A stretch of 36,257 nucleotides of DNA from Spirulina subsalsa FACHB-351 (GTDB lineage: Bacteria > Cyanobacteriota > Cyanobacteriia > Cyanobacteriales > Spirulinaceae), in the NCBI RefSeq assembly GCF_026130165.1, contig NZ_JAIHOM010000047.1, forward strand, positions 1-36,257. The letters run 5' to 3'. The position numbers and the translations under genes were made by a program. The notes under the pieces were generated by a model. It worked only from the letters and a program-made list of their open reading frames with translations. It ran no database searches and was not told the origin of the DNA. Positions 30,720 through 36,257 of the stretch are shown piece by piece. How positions within the stretch are numbered: the stretch's first letter is position 1; the number at the start of each line of letters is the position of its first letter.

Positions 30720-31133
30720 ATGCGGCAGCAGCTGGCCCTGGGCGAGGACTTCGTGTTCTCGCTCGGGCGGGAGTTCCCCTATTCGAGCCTGCAGCGCAAG
30801 AGCGACGGCGGCTGGATCGAGATCGATATCGTCTACGCCAAGCCGGCGAGCCAGAACACCGGCCAGGGCCTGGACGAGATCCGGCTGTCCGGTACCGCGT
30901 TCTATGCGATCGGCATGCAGCGGCTGGACGAGCTGCGCGCCATGCAGGCCGAGCGCCGGCCCTACGTGCTGGTGGATGGTCTCGGCCAGAACCTGGGCCG
31001 CTGGAAGATCATGGCGGTGGAAGAGAACCAGAGCCGGATCATCGACGACGGTACGGCGATGCGAGTGGCCTGGACGGTGCAGCTACAGGAGTTTGTCGAC
31101 CATGCAGCGAGTGGTGAAGACGATAGCGGGTGA
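30720..31133 (+). CDS. U: Tail protein U (P2 gpU-like)
   Basis: This 137-residue P2 gpU family protein is needed for tail completion. Diagnostic parts are FVFSLGREFPYSSLQRKSDGGW, a beta-rich middle, and RRPYVLVDGLGQNLGRWKIMAVEENQSRIIDDGTAMRVAWTVQLQEF. AGGAG lies upstream. It overlaps gpX by 32 bases. Confidence 0.92.
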   Translation: MRQQLALGEDFVFSLGREFPYSSLQRKSDGGWIEIDIVYAKPASQNTGQGLDEIRLSGTAFYAIGMQRLDELRAMQAERRPYVLVDGLGQNLGRWKIMAVEENQSRIIDDGTAMRVAWTVQLQEFVDHAASGEDDSG

Positions 31134-31320
31134 CAGCGTGAACCGCCTGCTGTGGCGCGAGCTGCGCCGCGATGATGACAGCGCCGAGGAGGCGCTGTGG
31201 TCACTGAACCCGGGCCTGGCGGCCTACGGCCCGCTGTTGCCGGCCGGTATCCGGGTGGTGCTGCCCGACCTCGAGCAGCGCCGCCACCAGGCGCAGCGCG
31301 CCGTCACGGCTTGGGACTGA
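31102..31320 (+). CDS. X: Tail protein X (P2 gpX-like, LysM-type)
   Basis: This 72-residue small baseplate-hub protein has a LysM-like fold. VVKTIAGDSVNRLLWRELRRDDDSAEEALWSLNPGLAAYGPLLPAGIRVVLPDL matches the family almost end to end. ATG at 31102 lies inside the end of gpU. Confidence 0.92.
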   Translation: MQRVVKTIAGDSVNRLLWRELRRDDDSAEEALWSLNPGLAAYGPLLPAGIRVVLPDLEQRRHQAQRAVTAWD

Positions 31321-31323
31321 CGC

Positions 31324-32349
31324 ATGCAGATAGGCTACACGCCTCGGGTGCGGGTGACCGGCACGCACGCCGAGCTGATCAACGCCGGTCGGTTGATCGA
31401 TTGGGAGCACGTCGACGCCGCCGGGCTCGAGAGCGATCGCTTGCACCTGACGGTGGACGTGCGCGGCCTGGATGGGCTGCCGCGCGAGGGCGAGCGCCTG
31501 GGGCTCGAGGTGGGCTACGCCGAGACCGGCCTGGTCAACAAGGGCGAGTTCGTGATCTCGCGCACTACCCCTCGGCTGTTCCCCGAGCAGCTGCTGATCG
31601 TGGCCACGGCCGCGCCGTTCAAGGTCAACGACCAGACCGCCTTTCGTGCCCGCCGCTCGGCGAGCTTCGAGGGCACCACCCTGGGCGAGGTATTCCGCAC
31701 CCTGGTGCGCCGGCATGGCTTCTCGCCGCGTGTGGCGCCGGATCTCGACGCCCTGCCGATCGATCACGCCGACCAGGCCGACGAGACCGACATGGGCTTC
31801 CTGACGCGCCTGGCGCGCCGCTTCGATGCGGTGACCAAGCCGGTGGGCGAGCGCTACGTGCTGGCCCGCCGTGGCCAGGTGAGCGCGATCAGCGGCCAGG
31901 CGCTGCCGGTGATCACGCTCTCGGTACCGCCGAACAACCGGCCCGGCGAGATGGCGTTCACCAATGCCAGCGTCGACCGCTCCTCGCGCGTGCGCTTCCA
32001 GGGCGTGCGGGCGGTGTGGTTCAACGGCGAGGAGGGCGTGGAGGCGACGGTCGAGCAGGGCGCGCAGCCGTTCAAGCGGCTGCGCCAGAGCTACACCAAC
32101 AGCGGCGAGGCCCGGGCCGCGGCCGAAGGCGAGATGCGCAAGCTCAAGCGCGAATCGGCGAAGCTGCGCATCGAGTGCCCGGGCAACCCGGCACTTGCCG
32201 CCGAGGGGCTGATCCGGCTCGACGACACCTGGCCCAGCTACATGCAGGGCGAGTGGTCGCTCGACAAGGTGACGGCGCGCGGATCCCGGCGGCATGGGTA
32301 CCGCTGCACGCTCGAGGCGACCTGGCCGGAGGGTAGAGAGAGCGAGTAG
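31324..32349 (+). CDS. D: Tail hub protein D (P2 gpD-like)
   Basis: This 341-residue baseplate hub protein carries the spike and is of the gpD/gp27-like family. It shows DWEHVDAAGLESDRLHLTVDVRGLDGLPREGERLGLEVGY, an RTTPRLFPEQLLIVATAAPF segment and ETDMGFLTRLARRFDAVTKPVGERYVLARRG. It is the last gene of the late operon and is followed by a strong terminator. Confidence 0.93.
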   Translation: MQIGYTPRVRVTGTHAELINAGRLIDWEHVDAAGLESDRLHLTVDVRGLDGLPREGERLGLEVGYAETGLVNKGEFVISRTTPRLFPEQLLIVATAAPFKVNDQTAFRARRSASFEGTTLGEVFRTLVRRHGFSPRVAPDLDALPIDHADQADETDMGFLTRLARRFDAVTKPVGERYVLARRGQVSAISGQALPVITLSVPPNNRPGEMAFTNASVDRSSRVRFQGVRAVWFNGEEGVEATVEQGAQPFKRLRQSYTNSGEARAAAEGEMRKLKRESAKLRIECPGNPALAAEGLIRLDDTWPSYMQGEWSLDKVTARGSRRHGYRCTLEATWPEGRESE

Positions 32350-32364
32350 GCAACACCAAAAGCG

Positions 32365-32399
32365 AAGCCCCCACCGCCTTCGGGCGGTGGGGGCTTTTT
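32365..32399 (+). terminator. Late operon terminator
   Basis: GCCCCCACCGCC at 32367-32378, loop TTCG, GGCGGTGGGGGC at 32383-32394, then five T. A 12-bp stem with an extra-stable UUCG loop closes the late operon. Confidence 0.93.
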
Positions 32400-32415
32400 G
32401 CGTGCGTGGAATGTG

Positions 32416-32445
32416 CCAATGCACAAATGTACATTTGCACGTTAG
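32416..32445. repeat. Iteron cluster E after the late operon
   Basis: Direct units CCAATGCA (32416) and CAAATGTA (32424) meet inverted units TACATTTG (32430-32437) and CACGTTAG (32438-32445). The meeting point makes the 14-bp perfect palindrome CAAATGTACATTTG at 32424-32437. It lies between the late terminator and the 3' end of the next leftward gene. Confidence 0.75.
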
Positions 32446-32831
32446 TTTAGGCGCTCCCATGGCACCGCGCCGGGCAGATCCTCGCCGGGCTCGCTGCGTC
32501 GAATGCGGAGCGGCGAGGAGCGCTCGCCATCCGGCAACGCCTGCCAGCGCTCCACCACCCGAATCGCTGGGCCGTTGCGCGCGAGCCAGATCTCGCCCTG
32601 GTCGTCGTTGTGTAACAGCCAGACGCTGCCCTGGTCTTCGCCCGGGGCGTAGCGGCACGCCATCCAGGTGTGGCCGTCGACGGCGCCGGTCTTCTCGCAC
32701 TGCACGCCCATGCCTACGTCGCGGTGGATCTCCTGGAGCCAGGCCTGATCGCCCTTGGTGGCGATGGCCCAATAGGCAAAAGCGCCGCATGCGACGGCGA
32801 AGCCAATAGCGAGCTTGTTGCTGGTTTTCAT
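32442..32831 (-). CDS. Membrane-anchored or secreted protein, candidate moron
   Basis: This 129-residue protein has an N-terminal signal or anchor segment (KLAIGFAVACGAFAYWAIA, residues 6-24) and a soluble remainder with two Cys (EKTGAVDGHTWMACRYAPGEDQ). The Cys at 15 is in a poor lipobox. GGGGAA precedes the ATG at 32831. The gene stands alone, with a terminator on each side (32365-32399 and 32905-32931), the mark of a moron expressed from its own promoter in the lysogen. A role in changing host envelope properties is possible, but nothing identifies the function. Confidence 0.65.
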   Translation of the reverse strand: MKTSNKLAIGFAVACGAFAYWAIATKGDQAWLQEIHRDVGMGVQCEKTGAVDGHTWMACRYAPGEDQGSVWLLHNDDQGEIWLARNGPAIRVVERWQALPDGERSSPLRIRRSEPGEDLPGAVPWERLN

Positions 32832-32904
32832 GGTGATGTTCCCCTGCGTGATATCGAGGAAAGGCTACCACGGCCGCCACCAGCTGAGATTGTGGGCGCT
32901 GCAA

Positions 32905-32931
32905 CGAAAAGCCCCGCCGGGCGGCGGGGCT
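32905..32931 (-). terminator. Terminator of the leftward par operon
   Basis: AGCCCCGCC at 32910-32918 pairs with GGCGGGGCT at 32923-32931. On the minus strand the stem is followed by TTTTCG (plus-strand CGAAAA at 32905-32910). It lies 19 bases after the last gene of the operon. Confidence 0.78.
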
Positions 32932-32949
32932 GGGTGGGTTAGGGCTATG

Positions 32950-33615
32950 TCAGCGCCTGGGCAGATGGCTAAACTCCGGCAGCTCGAACAGCTCGGGGTA
33001 GTTGCCTTCGATCCAATGGAGAAGCCAATCAAACCCTTCCGGCACCTGGCCCTCACTGTAGGCGACGGCGTAGAGCTCCATGATCGCCAGACAGTCCGAC
33101 AGCTCCATCACGTCGCCACGCCTGTCGCGGTTACGCCTCTCGGCTTCCTGCACCGCCGTCTTGACCTTCGCCCAGTCGGCCCTGCTGATGCCGACGGTAG
33201 AGCGATCATCGTCGATGGTCATGGCGAAGGCCGCGTCGATCTTGTCGAAGATCTCTTTCATGGGGCTGGGCTTCGCCCGCTCTGCCATCACCGGGGCGGC
33301 GTCGCCCGGCGAGTGGCCGTGGTCGGGATACTGGTAAACGGCGAAGTCGTAGTCGTTGGTGCCTGTGGCCCGGTTCATTTTCAGGATCAGCGCCTCGAGC
33401 TGCGCGTAAGGCCGTGGCTGCCCGGTTTCGGAAGACAGGACATAGCTGCCCACTACGGAGCTCTTGCCGATCTCGTCGTCCTTCAGCTCGAAGACGCGCA
33501 GGTACCATTCCCCGATCGTGCCGTGGATCTCGAACTGAACCTCGTCGGCTGCGGCGACCAGGGCCGGCAGATCCTGCACCTGGCGGGGCTTCATGTCGTC
33601 GGTCTGGGTGGTCAT
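32950..33615 (-). CDS. Hypothetical protein, last gene of the par operon
   Basis: This 221-residue protein is unrecognised. The N-terminal half looks beta-rich (VQFEIHGTIGEWYLRVFELKDDE, then GSYVLSSETGQPRPYAQLEALI), and the C-terminal half is helical and acidic. No signal peptide or membrane helix is seen. The ATG at 33615 overlaps the upstream stop (ATGA) with GAGGAG before it, so it is translationally coupled. Confidence 0.65.
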   Translation of the reverse strand: MTTQTDDMKPRQVQDLPALVAAADEVQFEIHGTIGEWYLRVFELKDDEIGKSSVVGSYVLSSETGQPRPYAQLEALILKMNRATGTNDYDFAVYQYPDHGHSPGDAAPVMAERAKPSPMKEIFDKIDAAFAMTIDDDRSTVGISRADWAKVKTAVQEAERRNRDRRGDVMELSDCLAIMELYAVAYSEGQVPEGFDWLLHWIEGNYPELFELPEFSHLPRR

Positions 33616-34016
33616 GGGCTGGGCTCCTCGGCTTCAGGCTCCAGTTTGCGGGCCTCATTTACGCATCGCCGCGCCAGTTCGCCAGGTGAATATGTGCCGT
33701 TCATGAGGTGCGCCGCCACCTCCCGCAGGGCTTTCGCCCGGGCCTGGGCTTCTCGGCTGGCGATCGCCTCCGTCAGATCTCGCGGCGACACGTCGTCGGC
33801 ATCTTCGCCAAAGCCCAGCGCCTTTCGCGCTGCCCGCGACTCGGACATACGCTGATCTGCATGGCCAGCGCACATGCTGTACCGGGAGAGCTCCCGCTTG
33901 GCTGCGTCCAGGCGGTCGAGCAGGGCGAGGATAGTGGCCGGGTTCACTCCCATTGGCTGTTCATGCCGATGGTCACGCTCTGCCCGTTCTCGCAGGCTCT
34001 TCAGATCAATGCTCAT
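33612..34016 (-). CDS. Ea22-like hypothetical protein
   Basis: This 134-residue charged helical protein opens with IDLKSLRERAERDHRHEQPMGVNPATILALLDRLDAAKRELSRY (about 3-46), which resembles Ea22-like phage proteins: LREAAEKA, then a VLALLDxLxAA helix. The rest is Ala, Arg and Glu-rich. GGAG precedes the ATG at 34016. Function of this group is unknown. Confidence 0.55.
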   Translation of the reverse strand: MSIDLKSLRERAERDHRHEQPMGVNPATILALLDRLDAAKRELSRYSMCAGHADQRMSESRAARKALGFGEDADDVSPRDLTEAIASREAQARAKALREVAAHLMNGTYSPGELARRCVNEARKLEPEAEEPSP

Positions 34017-34032
34017 GGTGTTGTTCTCCAGG

Positions 34033-34155
34033 TTAGCGGCGCTTCGGGCGCCGGCGTTTCGGTGATGCCAGGTCGTTGAGGATCTCGAGCAGGGCGACGG
34101 CGATTGCCGCCACCATGCCCAGGGCGTATAGGGCAGCTTTGGCGATGCGCTTCAC
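34033..34155 (-). CDS. Small membrane peptide (40 residues)
   Basis: A GTG start at 34155 overlaps the upstream TGA (GTGA) and follows AAGGGGG. The 40-residue product has one hydrophobic helix (AALYALGMVAAIAVALLEIL) followed by a strongly basic tail (SPKRRRPKRR), so an inner-membrane peptide with a cytoplasmic basic tail is likely. It stops 16 bases before the next gene. Coupling and composition support a real gene. Confidence 0.55.
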   Translation of the reverse strand: MKRIAKAALYALGMVAAIAVALLEILNDLASPKRRRPKRR

Positions 34156-34484
34156 CGTCGGCCCCCTTGTGTCGTGTCGCAGGCGTCATAGGCGTCTTTG
34201 AGATCCTGCCCGGTCAGGGTGATCCAGACCAGGTGCCGCGAGCCGGCGATCGCAAAGGTGTAGAAGCTGCCCAGGGCCTCGCGCTCGAGGCGCTCGATAT
34301 CCAACGGGGTGCGCGGGTGGCCGTCGAGAATCACGGCCGCACGGTGCAGCGGCCAGGCGATCGCAAACGGCGCCAGGGCTTCGCGCAGGGCCGCCTCGCG
34401 GCCCTGGCTGGCCCGCAGCGCGACACGCGCCCGCGCCAGCTCGCCCTGCAGCTCGGCGATACGCTCCTCGGTGTTACTGGCCAT
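34152..34484 (-). CDS. Hypothetical protein with N-terminal coiled coil
   Basis: This 110-residue protein starts with a coiled-coil segment (EERIAELQGELARARVALRASQGREAALREAL, about 6-37). The C-terminal half (LGSFYTFAIAGSRHLVWITLTGQDLKDAYDAC) is mixed. The ATG at 34484 lies just after GGGAGGTG. A GTG six bases earlier is inside that site. It overlaps both neighbours. Function unknown. Confidence 0.6.
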   Translation of the reverse strand: MASNTEERIAELQGELARARVALRASQGREAALREALAPFAIAWPLHRAAVILDGHPRTPLDIERLEREALGSFYTFAIAGSRHLVWITLTGQDLKDAYDACDTTQGGRR

Positions 34485-34692
34485 GGCCACCTCCCTCGGT
34501 CTCGAGCAGCTTGATGGCCTTGCGCAGGATCGTGCCCAGCATCTTGCGGCGGCTGGTGTGCCCTTCCTTGCCCTGGAGATCGATCAGCGCCTCGAGCGCC
34601 TCCTGGGCGGTACCGGCGGGGTTGCGCTCGAGGGTGCAGATCAGCGAGCCCTTGGCGTCGTCGACGCTGGTGCCGTTGAGTCGGTGGCTCAT
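34474..34692 (-). CDS. Hypothetical small protein of the par operon
   Basis: This 72-residue protein is unrecognised, with one mixed N-terminal part and a helical C-terminal part (AQEALEALIDLQGKEGHTSRRKMLGTILRKAIKLLE). ATG at 34692 with GGGGAGG upstream overlaps the TGA of the upstream gene. It is coupled on both sides. Confidence 0.58.
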   Translation of the reverse strand: MSHRLNGTSVDDAKGSLICTLERNPAGTAQEALEALIDLQGKEGHTSRRKMLGTILRKAIKLLETEGGGHGQ

Positions 34693-34844
34693 GCTGCGGC
34701 CTCCCCGATCAAGGCCAGCAGAGCGCGCTGGGCGGCCCCTGTGGCGTGTCTCCGGGCGAACAGCAGCACCTGGAAGCGGTGGGCGGGATTCTTCGCGTCG
34801 CGCAGCGACAGGCGCCGCACTGTGGTAGCATCGTGATGTGACAT
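34689..34844 (-). CDS. Hypothetical 51-residue basic protein
   Basis: The reading frame runs from ATG 34844 to TGA 34689 and overlaps the next ATG by four bases. The product is basic and helical (VRRLSLRDAKNPAHRFQVLLFARRHATGAAQRALLALIGEAA). GAGG and GGAAAG lie upstream. Coupling to the next gene and GC-rich third positions support translation. Function unknown. Confidence 0.5.
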   Translation of the reverse strand: MSHHDATTVRRLSLRDAKNPAHRFQVLLFARRHATGAAQRALLALIGEAAA

Positions 34845-34917
34845 GGCTTTCCATCCTCGGTTTGCTTGTGTCTGCCCTGGTAGCCGGTGGCCGCCGGCTG
34901 CCGGGCTCTCCCCGGGC

Positions 34918-35205
34918 TCAGTCGCCCAGAATCCTCTCGATATCCTTCACCTGGTAGCGGCCCTCGCCGCGCCGGTACTTCTCGAACAGATCCTCGACCG
35001 CTTCATCCAGGAACGTCTTCACCGGCACGTTATCGGCGCTGTTGACACGCATCGACGACAGCTTGCGGTGGATATCGACCGACGTGTCATAGGGCACGCG
35101 CTTTTTCGGCTGGTCGACCTCGGTGATGGCCTTCACGGCTTTCTCGACGTCCGGCCGGCCGGCGGCGCTGCTGCGTCGGGTGGTCAGCTTCTTGCGCTCA
35201 GCCAT
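34918..35205 (-). CDS. parB: Centromere-binding ParB-like protein (ribbon-helix-helix type)
   Basis: This 95-residue protein is encoded directly after parA, with an 8-base overlap. A basic, flexible N-terminus (1-34) is followed by a predicted strand RVPYDTSV (36-43) and two helices, IHRKLSSMRVN (45-55) and VKTFLDEAVEDLFEKYRRG (62-80). This is the plan of ribbon-helix-helix centromere proteins such as ParG and omega, not of the large SopB-type ParB of N15. Such proteins bind short repeats in the par promoter, often autoregulate it, and stimulate the ParA ATPase. The 8-bp iterons of this genome are the obvious candidate targets. Confidence 0.78.
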   Translation of the reverse strand: MAERKKLTTRRSSAAGRPDVEKAVKAITEVDQPKKRVPYDTSVDIHRKLSSMRVNSADNVPVKTFLDEAVEDLFEKYRRGEGRYQVKDIERILGD

Positions 35206-35836
35206 GGTTGAGCATCTCCAGCATTTCGCGGCCCAGGGCTTCGATCTCCTGGCGCGCTTTGTCGGTTTCCGGCAGGTCCATGACGCTGCCGCCTTTGGCG
35301 CAGTCGGCATAGGCGACGCGCTGGGTGGTGTGGGCGTCGAAGATCGGTAGCTCGTACTCGGCGAGCGCCTCGCGAACTTCCCGGCTCAGGTGGGTGTTCT
35401 TGATCACCCGCGACACCACGAACGCCGCCAGCGGCTTGCCGTCGGTCACTTCCTGGCGCGCCTGGATCAGCTCGACCAGGGTGGCGCAGGAGTAGATATC
35501 GAACGGCGACGGCTGGCAGGGGATCAGCACCAGGTCGGCGGCCTTCACGGCCGGCCCGGCCAAGTCTTTGATCTGCGGCGCACCGTCCAGCACCACGTAG
35601 TCATAGCCGCCGGCAACGCGCGGCAGATCCCTGGCCACCTTCGTGCCCATGGAGACGACCGGGAAGTCGTCGTCGCTGTCGCGCGTCTCGCTCCACTCGG
35701 TGGCAGAGCCTTGCGGGTCGAGATCCACCAGCAGCACTTTGAAGCCTTGCTTGTGCAGCCAGCAGGCCACGTTGGTCGCTTGCGTGGTCTTCCCGACGCC
35801 CCCTTTCTGGTTGAGTAATGCGATTACCTTGGTCAT
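35198..35836 (-). CDS. parA: ParA partition ATPase
   Basis: This 212-residue Walker-type partition ATPase moves plasmid copies apart. The deviant Walker A motif KGGVGKTT is at residues 10-17, LLVDLDPQGSA at about 35-45, and YVVLDGAPQIKD (Walker B region) at about 80-91. There is no N-terminal DNA-binding extension, so this is a type Ib ParA, consistent with the small RHH partner. ATG 35836 follows GAGG. It is the first gene of a leftward operon; its leader carries iteron cluster F. Confidence 0.93.
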   Translation of the reverse strand: MTKVIALLNQKGGVGKTTQATNVACWLHKQGFKVLLVDLDPQGSATEWSETRDSDDDFPVVSMGTKVARDLPRVAGGYDYVVLDGAPQIKDLAGPAVKAADLVLIPCQPSPFDIYSCATLVELIQARQEVTDGKPLAAFVVSRVIKNTHLSREVREALAEYELPIFDAHTTQRVAYADCAKGGSVMDLPETDKARQEIEALGREMLEMLNHG

Positions 35837-35884
35837 TGCGCCTCGCGCTCCTCGGTTTATGGGCTTGCAGAACGTACATTAGCA

Positions 35885-35900
35885 CAAAAGTACAAATGTA
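35885..35900 (-). repeat. Iteron cluster F in the parA leader
   Basis: Two direct 8-bp units in register, CAAAAGTA (35885) and CAAATGTA (35893), lie about 50-65 bases upstream of parA. They are flanked by TACAAT on one side and ACGTACATTAG on the other. On the parA strand the order TTGTAC, ATTTGTACTTTTGTGC, then TAATGT is nearly that of the repA leader. It is a likely par promoter/operator; the boxes are only partly like the sigma-70 consensus. Confidence 0.75.
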
Positions 35901-35904
35901 CAAT

Positions 35905-36140
35905 ACCCGCTAACTACGCCTTGCCTGACGCCTGACCGCGCCATGTCCTTACCTAGCGGCCTGCAACCCGCATGGTTGCGGGCTTCTCGCTTGCCCGGCG
36001 CCCTACCTGCTGCCCGGTGTCCTTTCCCTGTATGCCCGCCTTTCGGCCTTTCGCTGGCCATTCTGACGCCATGCCCGCCTTTATCTATTGCCTATCACCT
36101 TTACCGCTTTTCTGATCGCTGGCGACTCAATCATAGCAGG
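35905..36140. other. Non-coding region between the par leader and the right telomere
   Basis: No convincing gene is seen. A small hairpin (CCCGCA at 35967-35972 with TGCGGG at 35977-35982) and a 12-bp direct repeat ATGCCCGCCTTT (36032-36043 and 36071-36082) are the only structures noted. Confidence 0.5.
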
Positions 36141-36145
36141 GCTAC

Positions 36146-36236
36146 CTATGTATGCCCTACGCCATGCATACACTGTGCCCCCTACCTATGCATACATAGT
36201 GCCCCCTACTATATGTAGGGCCGCCCATGCATACAC
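36146..36236. repeat. Telomere-associated motif array, right
   Basis: Four copies related to TGTATGCAT occur: CTATGTATGC at 36146, ATGCATACAC at 36164, the near-palindrome CTATGCATACATAG at 36186-36199, and ATGCATACAC at 36227-36236. GTGCCCCCTAC is repeated directly at 36175-36185 and 36199-36209 (24-bp period), and CCCTAC at 36204-36209 pairs with GTAGGG at 36215-36220. It mirrors the left-end array. Confidence 0.7.
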
Positions 36237-36257
36237 ACTTGCACCCATACTATACGT
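36216..36257. repeat. Right telomere half-site (protelomerase target)
   Basis: The last 14 bases, CCCATACTATACGT, are the left arm and centre of the telomere palindrome, with the axis between 36255 and 36256. Outward symmetry with the left end continues with ATGCATACAC at offset 20-29 and TAGGGCC at 36216-36222 (offset 34-40). Joined to the left end this makes an interrupted palindrome of about 80 bp. Confidence 0.88.

Noticed and set aside
34882-34899. Hairpin between parB and the next gene as a terminator
   Set aside because: The stem AGCCGG/CCGGCT is short and no T-tract follows on either strand.
5873-35900. CRISPR array
   Set aside because: The repeats are 8 bp, dispersed, and have no regular spacers or cas genes.
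35879-36061. A 60-codon leftward frame upstream of parA
   Set aside because: Low-complexity Gly/Arg/Lys sequence, no ribosome binding site, and it ends inside iteron cluster F.
1-36257. tRNA, rRNA or integrase genes and an att site
   Set aside because: None was recognised on either strand by reading; a linear plasmid-prophage needs no integrase. A tRNA scan would be needed for certainty.

Overview
The window is very probably a complete linear plasmid-prophage with hairpin (covalently closed) telomeres, of the kind known from N15, PY54, phiKO2, VP882 and the Halomonas phage PhiHAP-1. The evidence is a protelomerase gene beside the left end, two window ends that are halves of one palindrome centred on TATACGTATA, a giant primase-helicase RepA, a ParA/ParB pair beside the right end, and no integrase. 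The base composition is GC-rich. The tail module is P2-like (contractile tail, so a myovirus) and the head module is lambda-gpA/HK97-like. These features point to a gammaproteobacterial host. Halomonas or a relative is my best inference, but nothing in the sequence proves the species.

Layout. 1-178: left telomere and protelomerase promoter. 179-1744: protelomerase (+). 1720-5842: a small gene and repA (-). 5843-6205: non-coding. 6206-6856: CI-like repressor (-), then an operator region. 6998-10505: tightly packed rightward early genes (a regulator at the cro/cII position, several small zinc-finger proteins, a TraR/DksA-like protein, a putative late antiterminator). 10592-10660: two terminators. 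10702-12241: lysis genes (holin, GH108-type endolysin, 3TM holin). 12242-12587: non-coding, the likely cos region. 12588-20800: head and connector genes (terminases, portal, protease-capsid fusion, joining proteins). 20797-32349: P2-order tail genes V-W-J-I-H-G-FI-FII-E/E'-T-U-X-D, with a -1 frameshift in E. 32442-35836: leftward genes, made of a stand-alone membrane-anchored or secreted protein and an operon that begins with parA-parB. 35837-36257: par leader and right telomere.

How it works together. RepA would replicate the plasmid, the protelomerase would resolve replicated telomeres into hairpins, ParA/ParB would segregate copies, and the CI-like protein would hold the lytic genes silent. 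On induction the early operon would run to the double terminator, and an antiterminator would be needed to enter the lysis, head and tail genes. With the hairpin ends rejoined the gene order is N15-like: the telomere site lies between par and the protelomerase, and cos lies upstream of the terminase.

The most interesting signal is a set of 8-bp iterons (consensus about CAAAYGTA, variant CAAAAGTR) in six clusters spread over 30 kb: the repA leader, the end of the early operon, upstream of terS, inside the tail-spike gene, after the last tail gene, and the parA leader. The ParB here is a 95-residue ribbon-helix-helix-type protein, a class that typically binds short iterons. I infer a dispersed centromere/operator system that links partition, replication control and possibly packaging. 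A second theme is the telomere motif TGTATGCAT, which also lies inside the -35/-10 spacer of the protelomerase promoter and suggests autoregulation. A third is that the repressor's peptidase domain has Arg where the catalytic Lys should be, and no visible Ala-Gly cleavage site.
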